Assembly: GCA_021229015.1 (NCBI GenBank)
Contig: CM037780.1
Location: 69,945,656-70,009,655 of the forward strand
Source of the DNA: Solen grandis
Taxonomy: Eukaryota > Mollusca > Bivalvia > Adapedonta > Solenidae
Reading direction: 5' to 3'
Length of the DNA stretch: 64,000 nucleotides
The notes beneath the pieces were generated by a model. The model made no database searches. It was not told the origin of the DNA and saw only the letters and a program-made list of their open reading frames with translations. Below are positions 20,001 through 30,559 of this stretch, piece after piece; position 1 is the stretch's first letter, and every line of letters begins with the position of its first letter. The translations under genes and the position numbers were made by a program.

Positions 20001-20563
20001 TTGTGTATGTTCAAAGGAAACACTTTACTGACGTATTTGAGTCTGTTGCTTCGAAAATGTCTCACAATTTGATCAGACAATTAGACTTATCCATCGATGA
20101 TAAAGGATTACTAAGATGCGGCGGGAGACTCACAAACGCGATAATAACTGAAGCGACTAGACATCCAATTTTACTGCCAAAGCAAGAACCTCTTACACAC
20201 CTACTGATATACAGGATTCACGAGAAAATGCTTCATAGCGGGGTGTCGCAAACTTTAAGTGAATTAAGACAAAAATTCTGGATACCTCATGGAAGAGCCA
20301 CGATCAGAAGAGTATTGAAATGTTGTAAGGTCTGTCTGAAAGCAGAGGGAGGGCCGTATGAACTTCCAAAAATGACCCCATTACCTACTTCTCGCGTCTC
20401 GATATCCATACCTTTCGCCAGAACAGGTTTGGACTATCTTGGACCTCTAAGTGTAAAGGTAACAGGGGAATTACAGAAAATCTGGGTGTGCCTTTTCACG
20501 TGTCTGGTAACGAGAGCAGTTCATCTTGAACTAGTGCAAGACATGTCGCAAGTACATTTTTAA
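17057..20563 (+). CDS. pol: BEL/Pao Pol: zinc knuckles, protease, RT, RNase H, integrase N-terminus
   Basis: 1,168 residues. Zinc-knuckle text (CCFRCLKDNHFANSC, CVYC..HHRSLC) opens the frame. The aspartic protease has LLLDSGSH at ~118. RT includes RVVYDAS, SDIEKAFLQV and TYMDN at ~552; the YxDN in place of YxDD is usual in BEL/Pao. RNase H has CDAS at ~726, ELMAV and SDSQCVLQW. The integrase begins with a zinc-binding H..H..C..C region (HEKMLHSG, CCKVC) and the first catalytic Asp in GLDYLGPL at ~1124. The frame ends at 20561-20563, and the remaining integrase follows in the -1 frame. There is no real ATG at the start; it was presumably fused to Gag. Confidence 0.9.
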   Translation: MEYECTKYKTIEQRKQRLKGCCFRCLKDNHFANSCKTSKTCVYCGQKDVHHRSLCGKKFKGVSVKESAYLSEEPPCDDNEKIREETGLLTYDETVLMQTATTEVKKNVMTGGEKVRLLLDSGSHRTYVTQDLAYRLGLKEQAEQTIYVTTFGSDKAKVLKTKTTEISLKLKDGQFMTITASIVPKISGTIHRYPVGTIHEKFSNLTSNLQLADSTPTEKESHMLELLIGNDYYLDIIESDKIEVDTGLYLLSSKLGWILSGRVRTCDQRRNDNDMNMLIFTHGDGVENSYHQTCIDDVAPMKPDLESFWEIESIGITDKCDQTDNEKVMGDFRYTLRREEGRYQVKWPWRYEVPDLPENRGLAVGRLRSLANKLDKHPDIMKKYNDTIKEQFERGIVEKVEKISSDGIKHYLPHHAVIRPDKSTTKLRVVYDASAKTKTTNKSLNECLLKGPVLLRDLCGILLRFRLPLIGMVSDIEKAFLQVGLQPSQRDITRFLWFKDYQEPTVTESNIQEYRFCRVPFGAISSPFLLGATIETHLDMYATPLSSKLKDNTYMDNVITGTDSVNEALDMYTKSKSMFNDAKMNLREWMTNSEEVRKEIPTHDRASESTPKILGHAWNIQNDTLSLKKVALVDKDHAVTKRNVLRQIASVFDPLGLFAPVILRGKVLLQNLWKKRLEWDDTLDISDKNEWTNVKDDLKIIDSISIQRCISLPCDKQCIQYTLACFCDASNKAYAASVYLLQTVKETSRCDLIFSKCRLAPVKTITVPRLELMAVLIGVRCLKYVKSQMKLPFVKIVLFSDSQCVLQWIFSKNVQPVFVENRLKEIRSQSDVLFGYVNTNENPADVASRGCCLKTLNELALWWHGPNWILLPYEKWPNACKRGNSVEKPELDTDVESEKVDNVQQTSKIMTCESVMSVGAKSPQTKTAHPPFEINVEHYSSMKRLLRVTAWCQRFINHLKGDKVEANYLTSSELIEAENKWLVYVQRKHFTDVFESVASKMSHNLIRQLDLSIDDKGLLRCGGRLTNAIITEATRHPILLPKQEPLTHLLIYRIHEKMLHSGVSQTLSELRQKFWIPHGRATIRRVLKCCKVCLKAEGGPYELPKMTPLPTSRVSISIPFARTGLDYLGPLSVKVTGELQKIWVCLFTCLVTRAVHLELVQDMSQVHF

Positions 20564-21504
20564 ATTGTTTCAGAAGATTTATAGCTACCAAAGGAACACC
20601 TGTCCAAATCATAAGTGATAACGCAAAGCAGTTCAAGTTATCAAACGATACTATACAACTTGTATGGCAAGATACAATCAACAGCAAGGATGTTCAAAAT
20701 TACGTAGCTTGCGAGGGCATAAAATGGACATTCATCATAGAACGTGCACCGTGGATGGGCGGATTTTATGAACGCTTAGTAGGGTTAATCAAACGGGCTT
20801 TACGGAAATCAATTGGGAGGAAAATATTGACTCTCGACCAAATATCTACAGTGTTAAAGGAAGCAGAGTCAGTGGTGAATTCTAGACCTCTTGTGTACGT
20901 AGGAGATGATCTTAAATCTTCTCTTGCAATTACTCCTCGTCATTTCACGTGTTTAAATCCATATACGGGCATACCTGAAAACGTAGTAGAAAATGAAGAC
21001 GAAGACACAGACTATACACCATATGAAAGTTCATCAAAACAACTGTTACGTGTTTGGAAGAAGGGAGAACATTTGTTGAGTACCTTTTGGCAGATATGGC
21101 AAAATGAATATCTTTTGAGTTTAAGAGAGCGATCTCAAAAGAACATGAATTCGAAAAGGGTTATTTCTCGCAGTTTTCCTAGTGTAGGAGACGTCGTTCT
21201 TATCAAGGACGATATTCCACGTGGCCAGTGGAAACTGGGGCGATTGGTTAAATTAATTAAAAGTCAGGATGGACAAGTGCGATCTGCTGAGGTTCAAAAC
21301 TCTACAGGAGTGTTGATGCGAAGGCCATTGAATTTGTTATTTCCCATCGAAACATCCGTTCCGGATGCGGCTGAAAAATGTAAATCTTTAGATAAAGAAA
21401 ATGACGATAGCAAAGTTACCGATAAAACTATGGGTCAAAGCAGAAGACCTAAAAGACATGCAGCGGAAAAGGCTAAATTGCGACTGAAAACCATGTTGAT
21501 TTAA
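20564..21504 (+). CDS. pol: BEL/Pao integrase, C-terminal part
   Basis: The open frame runs from just before the Pol stop to 21504; the ATG at 20755 is incidental. It supplies the second and third catalytic residues, ISDNAKQF and GGFYERLVGLIKRALR. A C-terminal domain with PSVGDVVLIKDD and RGQWKLGRLVKL follows, typical of BEL integrases (DUF5641 region), and the end is basic. It is separated from Pol by one single-base shift near 20545. Confidence 0.85.
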
Positions 21505-21866
21505 TATCTTTACTCTTGGCGGCGGGAGGGTCGCAATGTGCGAATTTTTATATGCTTTCTTAACGGTGATTAATGGATTTATACGTGCTGAGTTCAATAC
21601 AGTGTTAACCGTTTTACGAAACGGAGCAGACCGTTCTTATGGGCTCGTGCGATCTTGATTTGCACGGGATTTCGCATTTTAAGGATTTAACCGGAGCAAA
21701 TAAAAATGACAGCCCTTTATACGGAGCAAAGGCAATATGTATCTCGTAATGCACGGGATTCTTGTGTTTGTTGCCCTGTCTCGGAGACTATAACCTTGTA
21801 TAATTTCATTTCATTTCTAGTTTGATACTCGAAGACTTCACATCGTTTCTTAGATTACTTAAAATC
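21505..21866 (+). other. Intervening region with PPT-like tract and 3' splice-site-like sequence
   Basis: GGCGGCGGGAGGG at about 21518-21530, just after Pol, looks like the polypurine tract that normally precedes a BEL 3' LTR. The next ~250 bp hold three copies of CGGAGCA and two of TGCACGGGATT. TTTCATTTCATTTCTAG ending at 21820 is a good 3' splice acceptor, 46 nt before the C2H2 ATG, and would allow a spliced subgenomic mRNA. Confidence 0.5.
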
Positions 21867-22688
21867 ATGTACACGTGCGACCAGTGTGGAAAAAGTTACA
21901 AATACCGCAGAAACTTGAAGCGTCATGTTATGGAAAGACACAAACTTAAGGAACACTGGTTATGTGTTGTTTCAGGGTGTACATCGAAATTTATTCGCCG
22001 AAGTTATCTTATGGTCCACCTGGAGAGAAAACACAATTTTTCTAGACCAGATGCTAGAAGACAGGCAATTGAGGCCCATCGAGGTCCAAAGATTCAACAT
22101 GAGTTTTATTATGAAGATATTTCATCGTCCGATGATGATATTCTGGACCTACTAGATGAAGAGGTGAACAATGAAAATGGTGATATGTTTATTGCAATGT
22201 TCGATGTGGACAACTTTGGATATGATAGTGAAAAGAGAGTAGTTAGCGACAAGAGTGATGGAGATGAGATTATTGATGAAATTAAAGGTAAAGACAGAAG
22301 TGTTAGTGTGACAATATATGAAGCGAGTGAAATGCATATAGAGAAAGACAAAGAGGAACATGAGGAGTTATTGAGTTTGGTGGAGAGCGTGGTCGACGAT
22401 GAGGAAAGTGACTGTTCGAAGGAGAGTGTTGGTGAGGAGTTATTGAGTTTGGATGAAGAAGACAGTGATATCTATGGTGAGAGTGACAGTGATTCAGGGA
22501 GTGTCTGTATAAGTATTTCTAGTGAAAATGATGAAAATTCAATGGAACAGCGCACTCTTAGGACGGAGGTTGCAATCCTCAACAGAACACTCTATTTGTA
22601 CCAAACCTTCGACGGAGATACCTTGTTATGGAGCAGTATTTCCGAGGAACAAGATTACCATACTTATACTTTAAAAAATAAGAATTAG
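21867..22688 (+). CDS. Accessory C2H2 zinc-finger protein with long acidic tail in a BEL/Pao element
   Basis: 273 residues from the ATG at 21867 (AAAATCATGT). Two C2H2 fingers occupy residues ~1-60: the first is CDQCGKSYKYRRNLKRHVMERH, written in parts as CDQC and HVMERH; the second is the C-x4-C type, CVVSGC...HLERKH. The remaining ~200 residues are very rich in Asp, Glu and Ser, like a transcriptional activation or histone-interacting tail. It lies between integrase and the 3' LTR, the position used for env in other LTR elements, in the sense orientation and with no frame damage. It is not an envelope: I see no signal peptide or membrane segment. It may be a captured host gene that acts on transcription or targeting of the element. 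Confidence 0.75.
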   Translation: MYTCDQCGKSYKYRRNLKRHVMERHKLKEHWLCVVSGCTSKFIRRSYLMVHLERKHNFSRPDARRQAIEAHRGPKIQHEFYYEDISSSDDDILDLLDEEVNNENGDMFIAMFDVDNFGYDSEKRVVSDKSDGDEIIDEIKGKDRSVSVTIYEASEMHIEKDKEEHEELLSLVESVVDDEESDCSKESVGEELLSLDEEDSDIYGESDSDSGSVCISISSENDENSMEQRTLRTEVAILNRTLYLYQTFDGDTLLWSSISEEQDYHTYTLKNKN

Positions 22689-22762
22689 TCTGAATATTGA
22701 TATATCATCTGTTTTTTTGTTAAGATTTATTTTTAATAAATCCACAAATTGCTCGTGGGGAA

Positions 22763-23159
22763 TGTCGCGAAGAACGCGAAGATACGTTTATTATGTTATA
22801 CTCCGTCATTATTTTATTATTTACTTTTTACTCCGTTTTTCATTATGTCATTAAATTGTATTTGTTAATGCTCCGTTCACCATATTTCACATGAAACATG
22901 AGATGTTAAAACATATCGTGGCATATCATTTTGCACGTGCTTCACGTTTTATGTTTTATATACATGTATAAACGGCCATCACGGCTAGTGGCGAGGCTAT
23001 CATTCTTGGATATGGTATGTTAAAGATATAAAGTAAAGTGCAGTAAATGTTACGATTAGCAGTTGTCATTTTCACCCTTGAGAAAAAAAAAGTGTTAAAA
23101 ACCAACATTTCGGTGTGTACGGAGTTTGGGGGCAAAATTAAAGTTAAAACTCCACCACA
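22763..23159 (+). repeat. 3' LTR of the BEL/Pao element
   Basis: 397 bp, preceded by CTCGTGGGGAA as a short purine tract and followed by the target duplication GCATC. Confidence 0.92.
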
Positions 23160-23322
23160 GCATCTGACTGACAAAAAATCATTGGAACCTCTGTTTAGGG
23201 CACAACTGTCCGCTTCGCATGAGATGTATACCATTTAACTGATAAAGAAATATTTACAACAGTCTTTCCTTCTGAATCGATGCAAAATATGCTTTACACT
23301 TAAAATGACGTCGTATACCACG

Positions 23323-24847
23323 GATATTCGGTCAAAACATCCCTCAGTAAAATCGTCCCTGATTTGGTCAAAACGTCCCACACGCGACATAAATAATGGT
23401 CAAAACGTCCCCACGCGACATAAATAATGGTCAAAACGTCCCCCTGAAACGTCCCCCTTCCAAATGCATATATGTGTTTGTTTTTACGTGTTTATATTAA
23501 TGATTTGCATTTGAAGTCCTTAATTTCGGTCATTTAAAAGGATTTGACAAAGAGTGTAAATTGTCTGACTAACTTTAAATATTAAAATTTAAGTCATTTT
23601 GATATTTTTTAAGATGTTGATGACGAATAAAAATAATGTAGATGGTAATGTAAGACATGAAAACTCATCTCGCTCTCTCTCTCTTTCCTTCCTTCAAATC
23701 GTTATGTGTTAATATTTCAGCTGAAAATTAAAGAAAGCAACACACAAACACAAAATGATAAATATATATTTATTATTTAAAGGCACATTATGTTTCAACG
23801 ATTCAGTTGGTATTGAAACACACACAAAAAAAAAAAATTTAAAATTCCAATTAATTTTACAACAATCCAATGAACAAAAATTGACCAATTGACAGCTTCA
23901 CTGGTCGGTGTCAACAACTGTGCGATGGCGGTAGATGACCGATACCTTATTCAGCAGACCAGTTGTAGACAGTGAACCGTCTCGGTAACTGTCAACAGGA
24001 AATGAAAGGATTAAGAACAAATGAAAATATCAATTATTTGACTTAAATGGATATCTACGAATTGTGAAAAAAATCACCCACTTTATAGACCGTATTCTTG
24101 GAGTTTTTAACACAATCATAAATGTTCTTCTTAAGATTAAAGGAAGCCTGTATGTAATGTTTTCTTTGATAAATCATTAATAAAATAAAACAATGTTAAA
24201 AAGAAACAGTTTTATCGCTCTTACCAGCTTTATTTTATTTTATCGGCAATATTACTTGTACGGTCGATATTTATATTCTTAACTTACACATTACAACAAT
24301 GTAAACAAAGACATTGTTTCAACACTCCCATCCGTCAATTTGCTTTTCTCATCATCATTACGGTAATGGAAAAGATATACAAGATTCTTTAATCGGACTG
24401 TGAACATAAGTTTTATCACTTTAACTGCTTCTATTTTCATTCTTTTTTTGACTGATCATCTCCTTGTATTAACATTTGCTAACTGTCTAATACGCTTTTC
24501 AATTATCAACCCAAAAGGAATTTAATAAACAACAACTACCACAAATTATTTTTATTATTTTATTAAACAAAAATTATTTGAAACATCTTAAATACAAACA
24601 AGCGAGAAGCAAGATGTTATGAAATAACGTGATTTTAATAATATGCAATTTATTTCAATACTAACTTAGGTTCTACTTAATAAATAAACTTCATTTGATA
24701 AAAATAATAACATAACTCACAATTATATAAGTGTGGATTTTATCAATTGAACAGGGGGGCGTTTTGACTTTTTCTGGTGGCTTGGGGGACAATTTGACCG
24801 ATTTGACTGAAGGACGTTTTGACTAGGGGACGTTTTGAAAGTAAACC
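23323..24847. mobile_element. Non-autonomous inverted-repeat element with 9-bp target duplication
   Basis: Both ends carry repeated TCAAAACGTCCC-like motifs in opposite orientations (23330-23455 and 24755-24845). TATACCACG flanks it at 23314-23322 and 24848-24856. A 9-bp duplication suggests a Mutator-like (MULE) mobilising transposase. The ~1.3-kb centre is AT-rich with no ORF. It inserted into the right arm of the older element at 14951-24866. Confidence 0.7.
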
Positions 24848-24866
24848 TATACCACGTGGTATAGCC

Positions 24867-25825
24867 ACACTGAACAATGATCGACTACATGTACAGAGAC
24901 AAAAGACATGATCCAAACGGATATAGAATAAAATAATTTACGGTGCTATAGAAATTTGCTTGTATGCGACAAATGCTGTCTTCTTGAATATTTGAAATGA
25001 TTTAAAGCAAAGGTGTATTATATTTGAACAGATGGGTCATAAGTATTCCATTCATTAGAACGTGCAAAAGCGATAAATCAAATTACTTTCGGGGCGACAC
25101 AGCTCTGTTTGTCTTATGGCTATGAGGTACGGCATACAACTTCAGCCAAGAATGCCTATAGCGAGAAAAACAAATTATTCAAACCCACCAGTAGACAACC
25201 CTGCTTTGTTTTTAGTTGTGTGTGACGTTAGTCACACCAACTATAGTACCTACATTTCTGGAACCCCGTTTTCTACATTTAAAACCGAATAACTCCTCAG
25301 TTTGATTAATATGATTGAACGATTGTATGTAACTCTACCAAATATTTATGCTAAGATAGAGCAAAAATGTTTAAAAATTGTGGATTACAAAGTAAGGTAG
25401 ACCTATCTCTTCATATTCATGTATGCATAAATTTATTTTTCTTTGATGAAATTGACTGTTTATTTACTTTTATTTGTTTACATTGATTTTTTTTAACATG
25501 CAGATCAAGTAGACATCCGATGGATGTTCTATTTAAACAAGACCTAGTCAACATGAACACGTATATAAACTAACTGCTCACTTTATCAGCCTTTTAAAAT
25601 TGAAGAAAGTGAAAATGATATACTTTTGTACAAAATATGTCAATTATTGAAGATTTTTTATTTATCTCCTCAGAGGTAGTTTGGCATATTCACCCTGTGC
25701 TGACGGCGCTGGGAAAACCTGCGACAGGTAATATCCTTGGTGTGAATTTGTACAACGGGCTATTCATAAGGCAAGTAATGGTGTTCAGTATTGTTTATTC
25801 TTATGATATAAAATATGTAAAACTC
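24867..25825. other. Non-coding stretch
   Basis: AT-rich. I see no gene or clear repeat. Confidence 0.5.
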
Positions 25826-26110
25826 TCCTCGGTGGTTAGAGTCTCTGCCTCATGAGCAGGAGGTTGTGGGTTCGATCCCTGGCAGTGACATACCAAATTC
25901 ATAAAAAATAGTACTGATATAGCTCTCTGGTATAGCTCAGCATATTAGAGTAGATTTAAGACTGGTCGGCCCAGTGTCATGATATTCAGTGAAACTGGGT
26001 GTGGTATCATGCCACATGTATACGGCTTGATACTGCAGTATGGCAGCACTATATCTGTCTCAAGTAGACATGACGTCTCCAAATGACTTAAATAATATCA
26101 GTGGAACATT
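25826..26110 (+). mobile_element. tRNA-derived SINE with head
   Basis: The head reads CTCGGTGGTTAGAG (A box) and GTGGGTTCGATCCC (B box), with CAT at the anticodon position. The body GTGTGGTATCATGCCACATG..ATACTGCAG is shared with the head-less copies at 9886 and 54915, which shows that those are the same family. Confidence 0.78.
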
Positions 26111-26429
26111 ATTCTCATCAAACATGTAAAAAAGTGTTATATCTGCCAAAAGTCATCAGGTCTGGTCAGAGTCTTCCATTGCAGACAGTTTACAATTAAG
26201 CATCTAAATCTGACTGCTTGGAATGTAGGGTGAGCAAATTTTGGGATGATATGTTCAATGAAAAAAATCATTGTCATTTTTAATAAGCATGAACATAATT
26301 TGGATAAGTCTAATTCATCAGTATACTTTTTATGAATTTTGGGCTCAAGGTGAGGTTTTGTGATTATGAAATGTCAGTCATTTTGTTTTAAATGTTATGT
26401 AGACAAGTATTTCTGTTACGTGATTGGCA

Positions 26430-26640
26430 CGTGCCAAGATTTTCTTGTGTCCCCATCATTTCATGATATTGCATGTGATGAGAAAGGAGAATGTGCAGTT
26501 GAAAAAAATGGACTCGAACCCTGGACATCTCACTCATAGAAGAAATGCGGAGCTACCAGATCACTTACTCAAAATTTCTCACTGAAATGGGTTACTTATA
26601 GCCTGTAGCATACTATCCTGCCAATTCTGAATTCATCTTG
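26430..26640 (-). mobile_element. tRNA-derived SINE copy
   Basis: The minus strand has GTGATCTGGTAGCTC and CCAGGGTTCGAGTCC, a tRNA-like A and B box. The flanking text ATCACTTACT..TTACTTATAGCCTGT recurs in the copy at 27060-27300. Confidence 0.6.
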
Positions 26641-27059
26641 GTTTTATAATACAGAAAACAAGTTTCTGTGTTCCTGAACAACCCAAAGGCCAGACATTCC
26701 AAAAAGTGTCTGCCTGTCTGGCCTGATTGGTAATTTCTATTTTAGTCCTTTGAATATTTTAATATATTCTCTCTGAATGTCCAGTAAAATTTCTAACAGC
26801 ATTGTTTATCTACTCGACATATTGTTGAAAATTCATTTCATTAAATCAAATCTCTCTTCAGATATCATAGTAATAAAGTGTTTAAACTTAATAAATTTGA
26901 TGAAATGAAAGAAAAACAATAATGAAATCTAGTTGTTTGAGTTCGGTCCTTTGAACTTAATTTTGGTCCTGAGAATCTTGTGAAATTACAGGACCAAATG
27001 TCCTGTAGTTTTTACATGTATCTGAAAGGCAGTACATACTAGAGAACTATACTGTCATG

Positions 27060-27300
27060 ATCCCACATTGGTTGCCAAATGTAACCAGATGAGATTTTCT
27101 CTGCTCCTATTATATAATGTCATTGCAAGTGTTATGTGTAACCAGATGAGGAAAATGAGCAGTCAGATTGGGACTCAAACCCAGGACCCTACCTTGCTGA
27201 CATGACAAGTGCTCTACAGTCCTAGCTACCTGATCACTTACATAAATCTCTTACTGAAAGGTTACTTATAGGCTGTTACAGATAATGCAAAATAGACTTG
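27060..27300 (-). mobile_element. tRNA-derived SINE copy
   Basis: Same family and orientation as 26430-26640, with GTGATCAGGTAGCTAG and CCTGGGTTTGAGTCCC on the minus strand. Confidence 0.6.
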
Positions 27301-27751
27301 ATGCATTTTCTTCAAATTCATTGTTCTTTTTATATATTATATATTTCAGTGGGATTACTACTGGATGATACCACAGGTGAATGAAGAATAAATGCCTAAC
27401 TTCATGTGCCCCGTGAAACTCCAGTTAACCCCACCAAGGTTTTAATGATTTGTGGCAGAATCTTCTTGACATCCTCTGCTCAACAGATGACAATTGGTAT
27501 TATAAAAGTCCCAAGGAAGTTACTTATTGAATGAAATGATGAATAATATTTCAGTGACTGCTGCCTTGTCAAAGAGCTATATTAATCACTGTGTGAGAGA
27601 TACTTTGATATCTTATGGGCTAGTGCTAGTTTTGAAGCAAAACAGATCATATCCAAGGAATTATCATCTCTGCCAAATAAGAAAGTATCTCTAAGCGATG
27701 CATCATCAACAATACTGGAACTATAGTGTTGATCAACCTCTAAAGTGTAGA

Positions 27752-27915
27752 CGGCAGGGTCATTCGGATTTTCATGTGAGGAAGCCTTCCAGCTGGTTTG
27801 CGATAGGTCGGTGGTTCTACCCGGATGCCTCCGTGCATCCTGTAATTGACTGGACGTCGCTATATAACTGAAATACTGTCGACGCGACGGTAAACTCAAA
27901 TAGTCAAGTCTTAAG
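27752..27915 (+). mobile_element. SINE body, opposite-strand copy of the 11215-11468 family
   Basis: GGGTCATTCGGATTTTCATG, CCTTCCAGCTGG and ACTGTCGACGCGACGGTAAAC match the reverse complement of 11215-11400. The tRNA-like head is missing, so the copy is truncated. Confidence 0.75.
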
Positions 27916-28559
27916 TGTACAATTGAAGTGATATTGTTCATACTTTGACTTGTGCACAATAATATTTTTGCAAAAAAACAAACTTCACAAATAGAATAGT
28001 GTTGCACCAGAGTAACTTGTTTTCAAATCATCATTACTATTTCCAAATATTTTTTTTATTATGTTTGGACAAGAATTGTCTGAGATATACAAGTCTTTGA
28101 TGCATTTTCTCACTAATTTTGCTCATTAGTTTGTCAGGATCTATATTTGTGCTCCCCGAAGAAGAAAAAAAAAGGGGGGGGGGAATAAAAATGATTTTTC
28201 TGTCTGTTCATCTGTCTATATATCTGGTTTGTGCAAAATTCGAAATTTGTTTTGAACTTCATGAAATGATGGAGGGCATTGACAGAAAGTGCAGAGCAAT
28301 AGAACTATAACTCTTTAGACCAGTTATTTTGTTATATCTCCCCTTGGTACTGTTGCTTGCACAGGTCCTATATCCCTAAACTGTAAATGTTTTTTTTTTG
28401 TTATTATTATACCCATTGATAAAGGGGAATAAGTGGCAACTGCAGTGTCTAAAACTTATACTAGTAACTCTTCTGAAACCTCTTTGTAGAGACTGATGAA
28501 ACATGAATAACCTGGGTAGCTATCCACAAAAGCTGCTTAAACAAACTTGTTCCATGCAG

Positions 28560-29090
28560 ATCTCTGGTTGCCTTTGCAACCAACAAAATTTTATATATAT
28601 ATATAAAAAAACTCTTATAAATCTCCACCTCTGACACCAATAGTCAAAAATCCATTTCATTTAGCACAAATGGTCAACTCATTGCACTCTACCATAGTTG
28701 CTGAAATCAAGTTGATCCCTTGAAAAATGAGACCCCTTTGGGTTCAGATAGTTTTCTTATATACTTCTTACAGAAAAGTTCAAAATTCTTCTCCTTTGAA
28801 ACCAATGATCAGAATTTATTTTCATTTAGCACAACAGTCATCATCATATAGTCCTGTAGCATAACTGCTAAAACTAAGTTGAATCCTTGAAAAATGAGAC
28901 CATAGGAGGCTGGTCTCCTACAATACTCTATTTAGAAATGTTCAAGATTATTCTTTGTGAAACCAATGGTTAGAGTATAATTTCCTTTTGCACTAATGGT
29001 CACAGCATAGCTGTCTACTATAATTGCTAAAATATTGTTGATATCTGGAACACTAGACCCCCAGAGGGGTATGCTTGTTTTCTTATAAAC
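28560..29090. repeat. ~160-bp monomer array
   Basis: The phrase GTTGATCCCTTGAAAAATGAGACC recurs in degenerate form near 28716, 28872 and 29037. It is the same family as 30560-31700. Confidence 0.65.
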
Positions 29091-29269
29091 AAGGCAGTCC
29101 AAAGGACAGCTATATCCCCCGCCGCTGCCTTAATAAAAACCTTTTCAGCACTACTGTTGTAGTGGGGTTTAAAACTGCATTTTGTGTAATAAAGACAACA
29201 CAAGACAAGATAGTATTTAGTTTTACAGTGTGTAATAATACTTTACTTAACCTTTACCAGCAATGATAT

Positions 29270-29975
29270 CACTGTGGTAGCACAATCCAGGTCAAGAAAT
29301 GGTCTGTGTAAGGCAGGGGGAACACTCCAGACTTGGCATCAAAGTAATGGAGCGGACACAAAATTGCAAATTGAAATTGAAGGTTCAAACACTTGACCTT
29401 CAAGTGTGACATTGACCTTGAGCCGAAAGGGCTGCAACATGTGTTCTGCACATCATCTCAATTATATTTATATTTGATGCAAGTTTCAATAAAATCCGTC
29501 AAGGGGTATAGGAGATATGGAGCGGACATGAAATTGTAAGGAAATAGAAGGTTCAAACACATGACCCTCAAGTGTGACCTTGACCTTGAGCCGACATGAC
29601 TGCAACCTATGTTCTGCACATCGTCTCAATTAGATATATATTTAAGGCAAGATTCATGAAAAAACTAAAATGGGTATAGGAAATATGGAGCGGACACGAC
29701 ATTGAAGTGGAAATTGAAGGTTCAAACACATAACCTTCTAGTGTGACCGTGACCTTTTGCCTACATGGCTGCCACCTGTGTTCTGCACATCGTCTCAACT
29801 AGGGTTACATTTGAGGCAAGTTTCACGAAAATCCTTCAAGCGGTATAGGCGATATGGAGCGGACACGAAAACGTTACAGACAGACAGACAGACAGACAGA
29901 CGAAGGCCATTCCTATTACCCCCCCCCCCTCCCGTTTCGCGGTGGGGGATTAAAAAGTTTAAAATTATTCTCAAA
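29270..29975. repeat. ~168-bp monomer array ending in a GACA tract and a C-run hairpin
   Basis: ATGGAGCGGACAC-type motifs recur near 29348, 29518, 29685 and 29853, with TGACCTTGACCTTGAGCC and TGTTCTGCACATCGTCTCAA between them. The array ends with GACA repeats (about 29877-29902) and CCCCCCC..GGGGGATTAA, and appears to be one interspersed repeat. Confidence 0.75.
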
Positions 29976-30559
29976 AACTTCTTGCTTGTATCGGATGAAA
30001 CTTTACAGAATTGATCAGTATCAAATGAAGTCAGCATATTGTCAGCAAGTTTGGGTTGGATGAATTATCACAGAGTTATGACCCTTTGTATTTTTATGTA
30101 ATCTTGCCCGCATTTCATTTCTAAACATCCCAGCTAGAATAAGATGAAAATTCACTGGATTTGATCAGTATCCAGTTAAGATGTTCATATTATCAGCATT
30201 TTTGTAGGTCTGGAATGATTATTATAGAGTTATTCTTCTTTGTATTTTAAGCAATATGTCTATATAATGTGCATACAATCAGATTCTTGTCTGCATTTTA
30301 TCTCAAAACCCCTCACTTGGACTTGATGACACTTTTCAAGATTGATCAAAACCAAGTCATGTTTCAATGGAATATATTATCACAGAGATATGACCTTTCA
30401 TAGCAACATAGAGTACCTACAGATTCTTGTCTACACATCTCCAAAACCCCTCTTGAATTGAACAAAACTTTACTGGATTGATCCGTTCCATGTCATATCA
30501 GTATGTTTAATTTTGATGAATTATCAACAGTGTTATGGCCCTTCATTTATTTAGGATCA

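Larger units (their letters stand above)
15246..23159 (+). mobile_element. BEL/Pao LTR retrotransposon with an extra C2H2 ORF
   Basis: A 7.9-kb element with TG...CA LTRs, a tRNA primer site, gag, protease-RT-RNase H-integrase, and a zinc-finger ORF before the 3' LTR. The 5-bp duplication GCATC flanks it at 15241-15245 and 23160-23164. The LTRs differ by one substitution and one 6-bp indel, so the insertion is recent, yet the coding region carries three single-base shifts (near 16331, 17060 and 20545), all consistent with a missing base. Confidence 0.92.
14951..24866. mobile_element. Inverted-repeat element split by two later insertions
   Basis: 14951-15143 is an inverted copy of 23160-23322 plus 24857-24866, sharing GACGTCATTTTAAG and ATATTTTGCATCGATTC. 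Removing the BEL element and the element at 23323-24847 leaves a compact inverted-repeat element of roughly 0.5 kb, which is the oldest layer. It encodes no transposase. Confidence 0.7.

Noticed and set aside
22731..22745. AATAAA for the C2H2 ORF
   Set aside because: The sequence is AATAATCC, not AATAAA.
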